NCBI GenBank assembly: GCA_902786975.1 | Contig: CADAES010000002.1 | Coordinates: forward strand, 1 to 64,000 | Direction: 5' to 3' | Length of the DNA: 64,000 nt | Source of the DNA: an uncultured Ruminococcus sp. | GTDB lineage: Bacteria; Bacillota; Clostridia; Oscillospirales; Ruminococcaceae | In this document: in pieces, positions 15,390 through 23,922 of the stretch | How positions within the stretch are numbered: position 1 is the first letter of the stretch | How the letters are laid out: every line of letters starts with the position of its first letter | The notes under the pieces: model-generated | The model's database searches: none | Seen by the model: only the letters and a program-made list of their open reading frames with translations | What the model was told of the DNA's origin: nothing | Made by a program: the position numbers and the translations under genes

Positions 15390-15418
15390 TTGACAAATCA
15401 TAAAATTCGGTATATAAT
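15390..15418 (+). promoter_or_regulatory. Consensus promoter of yceD-rpmF
   Basis: TTGACA (15390-15395), a 17-base spacer, TATAAT (15413-15418). Both boxes are perfect, as expected for a ribosomal protein operon. Confidence 0.93.
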
Positions 15419-15444
15419 AAACTTTGTGATGTTTGAGGTGCAGT

Positions 15445-15891
15445 ATGGATATACAGCTTAAACAGCTGTTCGATATCGTTGGAGAGTGCGCTGAATTCGA
15501 CTATTCCATCGATAAGGACGAGCTGAAGGACATAAGAGCGTATACATTCGCTTCACCGATCACCGTCAGGGGAAAGATCGTAAACCGTGCAGGGATTGTC
15601 AAGCTGACATATGATTGCAAGGCTGAGCTTGAACTTGAATGTGACAGATGTCTGGAGAAGTTCGTAAGAGAGTACTGTTACAGCTTTGAGCATATCCTCG
15701 TCAAATCGACCGGTTCGGACGATGAGATATATGTGGTGTGCGAAAACAACGTGCTCGATATGAACGGGCTGGCTGTATCTGACCTATTACTGCAGCTGCC
15801 AACTAAAATACTGTGTAAAGATGACTGTAAAGGACTTTGCTTCCGCTGCGGCCACAACCTTAACGAAGGTGAATGTGACTGCGAAAAGTGA
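15445..15891 (+). CDS. yceD: YceD family (DUF177) protein
   Basis: A 148-residue protein of the DUF177 family, nearly always encoded before rpmF and linked to 23S rRNA maturation or accumulation in other bacteria. The motif CDRCLEKF lies mid-protein, and a cysteine cluster at the C terminus (CKDDC, CFRCGHN, CDC) suggests metal binding. ATG 15445 is chosen because GAGGTG lies 4 bases upstream; an in-frame TTG 12 bases earlier overlaps that ribosome site. Confidence 0.92.
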   Translation: MDIQLKQLFDIVGECAEFDYSIDKDELKDIRAYTFASPITVRGKIVNRAGIVKLTYDCKAELELECDRCLEKFVREYCYSFEHILVKSTGSDDEIYVVCENNVLDMNGLAVSDLLLQLPTKILCKDDCKGLCFRCGHNLNEGECDCEK

Positions 15892-15935
15892 AGCTGTGAC
15901 GGTCCTTTGTATGAAGCCGAGGAGGAGGTGCCAAA

Positions 15936-16118
15936 ATGGCAGTACCAAAGAGGAAAGTATCCAAAGCAAGACGTGATAAGAGACGTTCAGCTGTCTGGAA
16001 GCTCGACGCACCTGCGCTTTGCAAATGCTCAAATTGCGGTGAGCTTACTTCACCACACAGAGTTTGCAAGAATTGCGGATATTATAAGGGTGTTGAAGTT
16101 ATCAAGAAGGAAGCGTAA
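15936..16118 (+). CDS. rpmF: Large ribosomal subunit protein bL32
   Basis: A 60-residue ribosomal protein with the standard MAVPKRKVSKARRDKRR start and a zinc-binding C4 pattern (CSNC ... CKNC). The zinc-bearing form is therefore encoded. A strong GGAGGAGGTG ribosome site lies upstream. It follows yceD by 44 bases and is closed by a terminator; plsX and fabH, which follow in many genomes, are not here. Confidence 0.97.
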   Translation: MAVPKRKVSKARRDKRRSAVWKLDAPALCKCSNCGELTSPHRVCKNCGYYKGVEVIKKEA

Positions 16119-16156
16119 GCTGATATCTTTTTAACTGAGCTATCATCAGATCTATA

Positions 16157-16195
16157 AAAGCAGAGGGTTAGATAATATCTTCCTCTGCTTTTTCA
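16157..16195 (+). terminator. Terminator of yceD-rpmF
   Basis: The stem AAAGCAGAGG/CCTCTGCTTT (16157-16166/16182-16191) is followed by further T-rich sequence. Confidence 0.88.
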
Positions 16196-16225
16196 TTTTT
16201 TACACTATATTAATGTTGTTTAATG

Positions 16226-16254
16226 TTGATTTTTAATCAGATGTGTGCTATACT
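16226..16254 (+). promoter_or_regulatory. Sigma-A promoter of the der-polC gene run
   Basis: TTGATT (16226-16231), a 17-base spacer, TATACT (16249-16254) with extended TG at 16246-16247. No terminator was found between here and the end of polC, so a very long operon is possible. Confidence 0.82.
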
Positions 16255-16296
16255 ATAGGTTGGGTATGTGTGGAAATAAGAAGAATTGGAGTTGAT

Positions 16297-17631
16297 ATGA
16301 TGGCTTTGCCTGTTGTTGCGATAGTGGGCAGACCGAATGTGGGAAAATCCACGTTGTTCAATAAGCTTATAGGTCAGAGGCTGTCCATCGTTGAGGACAC
16401 GCCCGGCGTTACCAGAGACAGGATATACAGTAAGTGCGACTGGCTTTCAAGAGAGTTTATGCTCGTCGATACGGGCGGTATAGAGCCTGACAGCACAGAT
16501 GTCATTCTCGACCAGATGAGAAAACAGGCTGAGGTCGCTATCACAAGCGCCGATGCCATAATATTCGTTACCGATATGAAAACCGGCGTGACCGCAAGCG
16601 ACTACGACGTTGCGCAGATGCTGCAGAAATCTGGCAAGCCGGTGATCCTGTGCGTCAATAAGTGCGACAGCGTCGGCGAACCGCCGATGGAGTTCTACGA
16701 GTTCTATAACCTCGGGCTCGGTGAGCCTTTCGCCGTTTCTTCCGTACACGGCCACGGAACCGGCGATATGCTCGATGAGGTGCTTAAATATCTGCCCGAG
16801 GAGCATGAGGAAAATACCGATGAGGACGTTATCAAGGTCGCTGTAATAGGCAAGCCTAACGTCGGAAAGTCATCGCTGATAAATAAGATCTGCGGTGAGG
16901 ACAGAGCGATAGTGTCCGATATCGCCGGCACAACAAGGGATTCTACCGACTCCGCCGTAGAGAATGAGCACGGAAAGTTTATTTTCATCGACACTGCCGG
17001 TATAAGACGTAAATCCAAGGTGCTTGACAAGATAGAGAAGTATTCCGTTCTGCGTGCCTATATGGCAGTTGACAGAGCCGATGTCGCCGTTATCGTTATC
17101 GATGCGACCGTCGGCTTTACAGAGCAGGATTCAAAGGTCGCAGGCTATGCCCACGAAAAGGGCAAGGCTTGTGTCGTTGCGGTCAATAAGTGGGACGCAC
17201 TTGAAAAGGACACCAATACCATGAACGAGTTTAGGAAGGACCTCGACGAGAATTTCTCGTTCATGAGCTACGTTCCGTATGTTTTCATTTCTGCAAAAAC
17301 TGGACAAAGACTGAACGACCTGTTCGAGAAGATAAAATACGTTGCCGAGCAGAATGCGGTGAGAATACCTACCGGCAGGCTCAACGAGGTGCTTTCCTAT
17401 GCGACCTCAAGAGTACAGCCGCCGTCTGACAAGGGCAGAAGGCTCAAGATATACTATATGACGCAGGTGTCCACAAAACCGCCTACATTCGTGTATTTCG
17501 TCAACAGAGCAGAGCTGTTCCATTTCTCGTATCAGAGATATCTGGAAAACCAGATAAGAGAAGTGTTCTCACTTGACGGTACGCCTATCGTTTTCAAAAT
17601 AAGAGAACGTGACAGAAATGACGTTAAGTAA
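16297..17631 (+). CDS. der: Ribosome biogenesis GTPase Der (EngA)
   Basis: A 444-residue GTPase with two tandem G domains and a C-terminal KH-like domain; it helps to mature the 50S subunit. The first domain has GRPNVGKST and DTGG; the second has GKPNVGKSS, DTAG and NKWD. The length is normal. Two adjacent ATG codons (16297 and 16300) both fit the TTGGAG site; the upstream one is given, and the choice alters only one residue. It heads a run that continues into phospholipid and isoprenoid genes. Confidence 0.96.
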   Translation: MMALPVVAIVGRPNVGKSTLFNKLIGQRLSIVEDTPGVTRDRIYSKCDWLSREFMLVDTGGIEPDSTDVILDQMRKQAEVAITSADAIIFVTDMKTGVTASDYDVAQMLQKSGKPVILCVNKCDSVGEPPMEFYEFYNLGLGEPFAVSSVHGHGTGDMLDEVLKYLPEEHEENTDEDVIKVAVIGKPNVGKSSLINKICGEDRAIVSDIAGTTRDSTDSAVENEHGKFIFIDTAGIRRKSKVLDKIEKYSVLRAYMAVDRADVAVIVIDATVGFTEQDSKVAGYAHEKGKACVVAVNKWDALEKDTNTMNEFRKDLDENFSFMSYVPYVFISAKTGQRLNDLFEKIKYVAEQNAVRIPTGRLNEVLSYATSRVQPPSDKGRRLKIYYMTQVSTKPPTFVYFVNRAELFHFSYQRYLENQIREVFSLDGTPIVFKIRERDRNDVK

Positions 17632-17652
17632 TTGTTTTGGGAGGAAGTTTAG

Positions 17653-18336
17653 TTGAGTTATCTTGCGATAGCGTTTACAGTTGTGTTTTCCTATCTTTTC
17701 GGAAGCCTCAATTCGGCGATACTTGTCTGTAAAGCCTGGAAGCATAAGGATATAAGAGATTACGGAAGCAACAACGCAGGCCTTACAAACGTCCTCAGGG
17801 TGTTCGGAAAAGGTCCTGCGCTCGCAACGCTTGTTTTTGACCTTGTAAAAGGCGTAGCGGCGGTTATAATCTGCCGTATCGTGGTCACAGATGTTATGGG
17901 CGTGACCTTCTTCGGCGATGATAAGTTCATCGGCTACCTTGCAGGTTTTATAGTTATGCTTGGCCATATTTTCCCCGTGTTCTACGGATTTCACGGCGGA
18001 AAGGGCGTGCTTCTCGCAGCAACTACACTGCTGACGATAGACCCGCTGACCTGCGCTTTGTCTGTGGGAACATTCATTTTGCTCGTTGCTATCACAAAGT
18101 ATGTCTCGGTAGGCTCTATCGCAGCTGCGATATCTTATCCGATATTCACATTCATCGTCCAGACCTTTATCATCAAATATCCCGAGGGTGTGATACCCAA
18201 TACGATAGTTGCCGCAATGATAGGCGCCGTTATCGTCTATATGCATAAGCCGAATATCCAGAGGCTTATGAACGGAACTGAAAATAAGTTCGGCAGCAAG
18301 AAGAAAAAGACCGACGAAAGCGAAAATAATACTTGA
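17653..18336 (+). CDS. plsY: Glycerol-3-phosphate acyltransferase PlsY
   Basis: A 227-residue membrane enzyme that transfers the acyl group of acyl-phosphate to glycerol 3-phosphate, the first step of phospholipid synthesis. The three conserved cytoplasmic motifs are visible: GSLNSA near the N terminus, GSNNAGLTNVLRV, and FHGGKGV. Several hydrophobic segments cover most of the rest. The start is TTG, with GGGAGGAAG upstream. It is followed directly by gpsA, which supplies its substrate. The C-terminal tail is longer and more charged than in the shortest homologues. Confidence 0.94.
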   Translation: MSYLAIAFTVVFSYLFGSLNSAILVCKAWKHKDIRDYGSNNAGLTNVLRVFGKGPALATLVFDLVKGVAAVIICRIVVTDVMGVTFFGDDKFIGYLAGFIVMLGHIFPVFYGFHGGKGVLLAATTLLTIDPLTCALSVGTFILLVAITKYVSVGSIAAAISYPIFTFIVQTFIIKYPEGVIPNTIVAAMIGAVIVYMHKPNIQRLMNGTENKFGSKKKKTDESENNT

Positions 18337-18352
18337 AAGGAGAGGTTCGGAT

Positions 18353-19360
18353 TTGGCTCGTGTTACCGTACTTGGTTCGGGTGCATTCGGACTTGCACTT
18401 GCTATAAACTGCGACAATAACGGTCATAGTGTTACCGTGTGGTCTGCATTTGAAGAAGAAATAGAAACGATAAAAACGACCGGAGAGAACGGTGCAAAGC
18501 TCCCCGGCGTGAAGATAAACAAGAGTATTGCCCTTACCACCGATATTTCCTGCGTCAAGGGCGCAGACCTCGTGTTGCTGGGTATACCGTCATCTTTCCT
18601 CAGAAGTGTTTGCGAACAGGCTGCACCTTTTATCAGCAGCGAAAGCATCATTCTGAATACGTCCAAGGGTCTGGAGGCGGACAGCTTCAAGACGATGAGC
18701 CAGGTCGCAAAGGAGTGCTTCCCCCGTAATACCGTGGCTGTGCTTACAGGACCTTCGCACGCCGAGGAGGTAGGAAGGGGCATACCCACGACCGTAATTA
18801 CCGCCTGTGAGAATTATGAGGCTGCAAAGCTTATCCAGAAAACATTTTCTACGACGGTGTTCCGTGTATATCTCTGTGACGACGTTATGGGTGCGGAGAT
18901 AGGCGGTTCGCTCAAAAACGTCATCGCCCTCGCAGCAGGCGTCTGCGACGGTCTCGGCTTTGGCGACAATACCAAAGCCGCACTTATGACAAGAGGTATA
19001 AGCGAGATACGCAGGCTCGGTATAGCTATGGGCGCACAGGAGGAGACCTTTGCGGGACTCAGCGGTATAGGTGACCTTATCGTAACCTGCTGCAGTATGC
19101 ACAGCCGAAACAGACGTGCAGGCATACTTATCGGAAAGGGCGTGTCGCCCGAGGAAGCAGTAAAGCAGGTCGGCACAGTCGAGGGATATGTCTGCACCAA
19201 AAACGCATATGCCCTTGCCAAGAAGCTGGGGGTCGAGATGCCCATAACCCAGGAGCTTTACGGTATCCTGTTTGAAGGCAAGCCCGCAAGCTCGGCGCTT
19301 TCAAACCTTATGAACAGACCGTCTACTACCGAGACGGAAGCCGATTTCCTTGACAGATAA
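18353..19360 (+). CDS. gpsA: Glycerol-3-phosphate dehydrogenase [NAD(P)+]
   Basis: A 335-residue cytoplasmic enzyme that reduces dihydroxyacetone phosphate to glycerol 3-phosphate. An N-terminal Rossmann loop, GSGAFGLA, binds the cofactor, and the central block GGSLKNVIALAAG contains the catalytic lysine. GLSGIGDLIVTC is another family hallmark. The start is TTG, with GAAAGGAGAGG upstream; a Met is assumed. It lies 16 bases after plsY, a common pairing that joins substrate supply to use. Confidence 0.96.
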   Translation: MARVTVLGSGAFGLALAINCDNNGHSVTVWSAFEEEIETIKTTGENGAKLPGVKINKSIALTTDISCVKGADLVLLGIPSSFLRSVCEQAAPFISSESIILNTSKGLEADSFKTMSQVAKECFPRNTVAVLTGPSHAEEVGRGIPTTVITACENYEAAKLIQKTFSTTVFRVYLCDDVMGAEIGGSLKNVIALAAGVCDGLGFGDNTKAALMTRGISEIRRLGIAMGAQEETFAGLSGIGDLIVTCCSMHSRNRRAGILIGKGVSPEEAVKQVGTVEGYVCTKNAYALAKKLGVEMPITQELYGILFEGKPASSALSNLMNRPSTTETEADFLDR

Positions 19361-19372
19361 GGAGTGTTATCC

Positions 19373-19771
19373 ATGCTTAAAACGATACATCTGAAAACCA
19401 GAGAAGCATCTGCTTTTTACAATATAACGAGCTATGTCAGACAGGCTGTGAACGAGTCGGGCGTCAACGAGGGCATCGCTGTCGTTTTTTGTCCGCATAC
19501 CACAGCAGGCATAACGATAAATGAGAACGCCGACCCCGATGTCGTTGAGGACCTTACCTATGCACTTGCAAAGACGTTTCCCGACAGACCGCAGTTCAAG
19601 CACGCTGAGGGAAACTCTCACGCACATATGAAGTCCACCTGCATCGGCTGTTCGGAGACCGTTATCATCAGTGATAACAGGCTTATGCTCGGAACGTGGC
19701 AGGGAATATACTTTGTTGAGTGTGACGGACCCAGGGAAAGGACCTTCTACGTCAAGATAATCAGAGGCTGA
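19373..19771 (+). CDS. YjbQ family (UPF0047) protein
   Basis: A 132-residue protein of the YjbQ/UPF0047 family. Members have weak thiamine-phosphate synthase activity in vitro, but the true role is unsettled. Conserved features seen are CPHTTAGITINEN, a HAEGNSHAHMKS segment with likely metal-binding histidines, and the C-terminal GTWQGIYFVECDGPRER. ATG 19373 is chosen because GGAG sits 8 bases upstream. It is placed between gpsA and pyrH without an obvious link to either. Confidence 0.92.
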   Translation: MLKTIHLKTREASAFYNITSYVRQAVNESGVNEGIAVVFCPHTTAGITINENADPDVVEDLTYALAKTFPDRPQFKHAEGNSHAHMKSTCIGCSETVIISDNRLMLGTWQGIYFVECDGPRERTFYVKIIRG

Positions 19772-19822
19772 TATATATGCTCGGGCTTGCCCGAAAAAAT
19801 AAAAATTATAAGGAGTGCTGTT

Positions 19823-20527
19823 ATGGAACCAAAGTACAAAAGGATCCTGCTCAAACTGAGCGGAGAAGCTCTTGCGGGAGAGAAAAAGTCGGGGCTTGAT
19901 TTCGACGTTATCAACTCATTCGGAAAAAGCATCAAGAAATGTGTCGATGCTGGCGTTGAGGTCGGTATCGTAGTCGGAGGAGGAAACTTCTGGAGAGGCC
20001 GTTCAAGCGGAGCTATGGACAGGACAAGAGCTGACCATATCGGAATGCTTGCAACGATAATGAACGCACTTGCCGTTGCCGACGGACTTGAATCTTGCGG
20101 TCTTGAGGTGCGTGTCCAGACAGCTATCTCCATGCCGCAGGTCGCTGAGCCTTATATAAGGAACAAGACTATGCGCCATTTCCAGAAGGGCAGAGTCTGC
20201 ATCTTCGGCGGCGGAACGGGCAACCCGTTCTTCTCGACCGATACAGCCGCAGCCCTCAGAGGCGTTGAGATAGAAGCAGATATTTTCTTCAAGGCAACAA
20301 TGGTCGACGGCGTTTACGACAAAGACCCCAAGAAATATCCCGACGCAGTCAAGTATGACGAGCTGACATTCTCCGAGATACTTGCCAAGGGCTTGAAGGT
20401 AATGGATTCCACTGCTGCTGCAATGTGTCAGGACAACAACCTTCCTGTGCTTGTTTTTGATCTTGCAAGACCCGATAACATCTACGATGCCTGCATGGGC
20501 AAGAATATAGGAACTATCGTAAGATAA
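19823..20527 (+). CDS. pyrH: UMP kinase
   Basis: A 234-residue hexameric enzyme of the amino-acid kinase fold that phosphorylates UMP to UDP. The motifs [17 protein letters not shown], and [15 protein letters not shown] are all present. ATG 19823 follows AAGGAG; a 12-residue upstream extension has no ribosome site. In most Firmicutes pyrH follows rpsB-tsf; here the gene before it is yjbQ, so the usual ribosomal neighbours are elsewhere. Confidence 0.96.
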   Translation: MEPKYKRILLKLSGEALAGEKKSGLDFDVINSFGKSIKKCVDAGVEVGIVVGGGNFWRGRSSGAMDRTRADHIGMLATIMNALAVADGLESCGLEVRVQTAISMPQVAEPYIRNKTMRHFQKGRVCIFGGGTGNPFFSTDTAAALRGVEIEADIFFKATMVDGVYDKDPKKYPDAVKYDELTFSEILAKGLKVMDSTAAAMCQDNNLPVLVFDLARPDNIYDACMGKNIGTIVR

Positions 20528-20547
20528 CTACAAAGGAGTGTATTGAT

Positions 20548-21102
20548 ATGAAAGAACTCAAGGAAAAAGCTAAGAGCAAAATGGAAAAATCCATAAACGT
20601 AATGCTTTCGGACTTTGCAGCTATAAGAGCAGGCAGAGCTAACCCGAACGTGCTGGACAAAGTCAAGGTAGACTATTACGGCTCACCCACACCTATAAAT
20701 CAGATGGCTGCTGTGTCAGTTGCTGAAGCAAGAGTGCTGGTCATCACACCGTGGGATAAGTCTACTCTCAAGTCTATCGAGAAAGCTATCCAGGCTTCCG
20801 ATATTGGTATCAATCCTCAGAACGACGGTCAGGTCATCCGCCTTACCTTCCCTCAGCTCACCGAGGACAGACGTAAGGAGATAGTAAAGGACGTCAAGAA
20901 GGGCGGAGAGGATACCAAGGTAGCTATCCGTTCGATAAGACGTGATGCAATGGAAAAACTCAAGGCAATGAAGAAAAACAGCGAGATAACCGAGGACGAG
21001 CAGAAGGACGGCGAGGAAGCTATCCAGAAGATGACCGACAAGTTCTGCAAGGAAGTTGACGAACACGTTGCAGAAAAGGAAAAGGAGATCCTCTCTATCT
21101 AA
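20548..21102 (+). CDS. frr: Ribosome recycling factor
   Basis: A 184-residue protein that, with EF-G, splits the post-termination ribosome. The family blocks RAGRANPNVLDKVKVDYYG and DIGINPQNDGQVIRL are present. The length and the helical, charged composition are typical. AAAGGAG lies upstream. The pyrH-frr-uppS-cdsA order is conserved across bacteria. Confidence 0.97.
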   Translation: MKELKEKAKSKMEKSINVMLSDFAAIRAGRANPNVLDKVKVDYYGSPTPINQMAAVSVAEARVLVITPWDKSTLKSIEKAIQASDIGINPQNDGQVIRLTFPQLTEDRRKEIVKDVKKGGEDTKVAIRSIRRDAMEKLKAMKKNSEITEDEQKDGEEAIQKMTDKFCKEVDEHVAEKEKEILSI

Positions 21103-21126
21103 ATCATTATCTGACGGAGTTGTGCT

Positions 21127-21870
21127 ATGGCCTTGTTCAATAAATCAGCTAAAAACGAACAGCCCGACCTGCCGCTGAACGTACCAACGCACGTTGGCGT
21201 TATTATGGACGGAAACGGCAGATGGGCGAAAAAGCGCGGTTTGCCGAGAAAGCTCGGACACCGTCAGGGTGCCCAGAATTTCCGTGCTATCACAAGACAT
21301 GCGAAAGATGTCGGGGTAAAGTATATAACGTTTTACGCCTTTTCTACAGAAAACTGGAAGCGCCCGCAGGAAGAAGTCGATGCGCTTATGGAGCTGTTTG
21401 AAAAGTACCTCGACGAGCTTGACGATTTTCTGAAAGAGCATGTGCGCATTCGATTTATCGGTGACCGCACAAAGCTCAGTGAGTCGCTGCAGAAAAAAAT
21501 GCTCGACTCCGAACAGAAATCCAAGGACTACGATAAAATGACGCTTCTGCTTGCGATAAACTACGGCGGCAGAGACGAGATATGTCACAGCTGCAGAACG
21601 CTTGCACAGCTTGTCAAGCAGGGAAAGCTCGAGCCCGAGGATATTACTATGGAAATGATAGAGCGTAATCTCTACACACAGGAAGTCCCGCCGGTCGATC
21701 TCGTTATAAGACCAAGCGGCGAGCAGAGACTTTCAAACTTTATGATATGGCAGTGTGCCTATGCGGAATTTTACTATTCCGATATCCTGTGGCCGGATTT
21801 CAACAACAATGAGTTCGATAAAGCTATCCGTGCATACAGCGACAGAAACAGACGATTCGGAGGAATATGA
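21127..21870 (+). CDS. uppS: Isoprenyl transferase (undecaprenyl diphosphate synthase)
   Basis: A 247-residue cis-prenyltransferase that extends farnesyl diphosphate with isopentenyl units to give the C55 carrier used in wall synthesis. The IMDGNGRWAKKRG signature with its catalytic Asp, FYAFSTENWKRP, and the C-terminal RPSGEQRLSNFMIWQCAYAE motif are present. It follows frr by 24 bases and overlaps no neighbour. Its substrate comes from the pathway of dxr and ispG downstream. Confidence 0.96.
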   Translation: MALFNKSAKNEQPDLPLNVPTHVGVIMDGNGRWAKKRGLPRKLGHRQGAQNFRAITRHAKDVGVKYITFYAFSTENWKRPQEEVDALMELFEKYLDELDDFLKEHVRIRFIGDRTKLSESLQKKMLDSEQKSKDYDKMTLLLAINYGGRDEICHSCRTLAQLVKQGKLEPEDITMEMIERNLYTQEVPPVDLVIRPSGEQRLSNFMIWQCAYAEFYYSDILWPDFNNNEFDKAIRAYSDRNRRFGGI

Positions 21871-21873
21871 CAA

Positions 21874-22701
21874 ATGAGCACTCGTATAAAATCAGCAGCA
21901 GTTGCTATAATTATAGCTGTGATATTGCTGATACTTCATGACACTTTTGTTTTCAACATCGCACTCGGCGCTATCATCTGCATAGCAGTCTGGGAGGTGT
22001 TCAAGGCAACAGGCTACTCAAAGCACCAGAAGGTAGCTATAGCTTGTTATTCGTTCATTGCTCTTGATGCGATAATGCCGGTGTTCCATATACATGGAGA
22101 ACTGCTCTTTTTCAATTCAAGACTGTATTACCTCCTGTTCGTTATCGCCGTGTGCGTTATCTACCTTATAGACCATAACGATTTCAGCTATAATGATTTC
22201 TTTGTGATGATAGGCGTTACATCGCTTTTCAACTATTGCTTCTCGACACTCAATTCAATGGCAAGAGTCACGGGCGGCGTGTTCCTGCTGCTCATAACTC
22301 TTTGTGCAGCATGGCTCGCAGACAGCGGTGCTTATTTTGCGGGAACGTTTCTCGGAAAGACACCGCTTTGTCCCGAGATAAGCCCTAAAAAGACCGTCGA
22401 AGGTCTTATCGGCGGCGTGGCTGCAAACGGCGTGATAATGCTCATTATCTCGCTTGTTTACAGATACATCGTCAAGGGTCTGCCCATACACTTCGGCTGG
22501 ATAGTAGTCGCAGGTATGGCTTGCGCACTTATCGGACTTATCGGCGACCTTACCGCATCTATAATCAAAAGACAGACAGGCATAAAGGATTACGGCAATA
22601 TCATGCCGGGTCACGGCGGAGTGATGGACAGATTCGACAGTGTCCTGCTCGTTGCACCGTTCATGTATTACCTTTATACACAAGGTCTTATCTTTGCGTA
22701 A
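21874..22701 (+). CDS. cdsA: Phosphatidate cytidylyltransferase
   Basis: A 275-residue polytopic membrane enzyme that makes CDP-diacylglycerol from phosphatidate and CTP. It has about seven hydrophobic segments and the C-terminal CdsA signature KRQTGIKDYG...PGHGGVMDRFDS. It starts three bases after uppS, and the ribosome site, CGGAGGA, lies inside the end of uppS. It shares the pathway with PlsY and GpsA encoded upstream. Confidence 0.95.
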   Translation: MSTRIKSAAVAIIIAVILLILHDTFVFNIALGAIICIAVWEVFKATGYSKHQKVAIACYSFIALDAIMPVFHIHGELLFFNSRLYYLLFVIAVCVIYLIDHNDFSYNDFFVMIGVTSLFNYCFSTLNSMARVTGGVFLLLITLCAAWLADSGAYFAGTFLGKTPLCPEISPKKTVEGLIGGVAANGVIMLIISLVYRYIVKGLPIHFGWIVVAGMACALIGLIGDLTASIIKRQTGIKDYGNIMPGHGGVMDRFDSVLLVAPFMYYLYTQGLIFA

Positions 22702-22767
22702 ATAATAACCGACAGATTAGGGGCAGGCTGTGTGCTTACCCCTATGAGTATTTAAAGGACTGTGAAA

Positions 22768-23919
22768 ATGAAAAAGATAACTATACTCGGCTCGACCGGT
22801 TCTATCGGAACACAGGCAATAGAGATATGCGACAAGCACGGTATTGAGATAATCGCACTTGCCGCATATTCCAATGTCACTTTGCTTGCAAAGCAGGCGA
22901 AGGAGCATAACGTAAAGACACTGTGCATATACTGTGAGCAAAAACGCAGTGAGCTTGAAAAGCTTGTTGACAGCGATGTTACCGTGCTTACAGGAATGGA
23001 AGGACTTAAAACGATAGCTTCTATGAACGGCGTTGATATGATGCTCAACAGCGTTGTCGGAATGGTGGGGCTTGTCCCTACGCTGACCGCTATCGAGCAC
23101 GGTACGGATATCGCACTTGCAAATAAAGAAACGCTCGTCGCAGGCGGAAAGCTCGTTATAAACAACGCTAAGAAAAAGGGCGTGAACATCTATCCCGTTG
23201 ACAGCGAGCATTCAGCGATATTCCAGTGCCTTCAGGGCAACAAAAGGGAACAGCTCAAGGGTATCATACTTACTGCTTCGGGCGGACCTTTTTATAAGAA
23301 GTCCAGAGAGGAGCTTGCAGATGTCGGCGTCGAGCAGGCGCTTGCTCACCCCAACTGGTCAATGGGCAGAAAAATAACGATAGACTCTGCAACGCTGATG
23401 AATAAGGGCCTGGAGTTTATCGAGGCTATCTGGCTGTTCGATCTTAGACCCGAGCAGATAGAGATAGTCGTTCAAAGGGAAAGCGTGGTGCATTCCGCTG
23501 TCGAGTATATGGACAATTCGGTCATAGCGCAAATGGGCGTCCCCGATATGAAAATTCCTATCCAGTACGCTCTGTTGTATCCCGAAAGGGTAGACTGTCC
23601 GACAAAGCACCTCAGCCTCGCCGATTACGGTACGCTCAGCTTTGACAGACCCGATTACGAAACGTTTGACTGCCTGACAGCCTGCATAAAGGCTATAACA
23701 ATAGGCGGAACAAAGCCTGCGATAGTAAACGGTGCCAACGAGGTCGCAGTAGCGGCGTTCCTCGACGGAAAGATAAAATTCCTGAAGATAGGAGAGCTTG
23801 TTACAAAGGCTCTTGAAAATATAAAAGAAAAAGATATCACCTGTGTAGAAGATGTGCTCAGCGCCGACGAACAGGCAAGAGAGTACGTCAGAAAGCTGAT
23901 AGACGAAGGGGAAAATTGA
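22768..23919 (+). CDS. dxr: 1-deoxy-D-xylulose 5-phosphate reductoisomerase
   Basis: A 383-residue NADPH-dependent enzyme of the MEP isoprenoid pathway. The N-terminal loop GSTGSIGTQ binds NADPH; ANKETLVAGG, and the metal and substrate region with DSEHSAIFQCL and SATLMNKGLE, are present. ATG 22768 is chosen over an in-frame GTG six bases earlier because AAAGGAC would leave only one base to the GTG. IspG, of the same pathway, is encoded two genes on. Confidence 0.95.
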   Translation: MKKITILGSTGSIGTQAIEICDKHGIEIIALAAYSNVTLLAKQAKEHNVKTLCIYCEQKRSELEKLVDSDVTVLTGMEGLKTIASMNGVDMMLNSVVGMVGLVPTLTAIEHGTDIALANKETLVAGGKLVINNAKKKGVNIYPVDSEHSAIFQCLQGNKREQLKGIILTASGGPFYKKSREELADVGVEQALAHPNWSMGRKITIDSATLMNKGLEFIEAIWLFDLRPEQIEIVVQRESVVHSAVEYMDNSVIAQMGVPDMKIPIQYALLYPERVDCPTKHLSLADYGTLSFDRPDYETFDCLTACIKAITIGGTKPAIVNGANEVAVAAFLDGKIKFLKIGELVTKALENIKEKDITCVEDVLSADEQAREYVRKLIDEGEN

Positions 23920-23922
23920 TTT

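Noticed and set aside
17569-18417. 282-codon open frame on the minus strand
   Set aside because: It lies fully across der, plsY and gpsA, has no recognisable protein features and is explained by codon bias of the plus-strand genes.
19780-19797. Hairpin CTCGGGC/GCCCGA before pyrH
   Set aside because: The loop would be only two bases and A residues, not T, follow on the plus strand; no convincing role.
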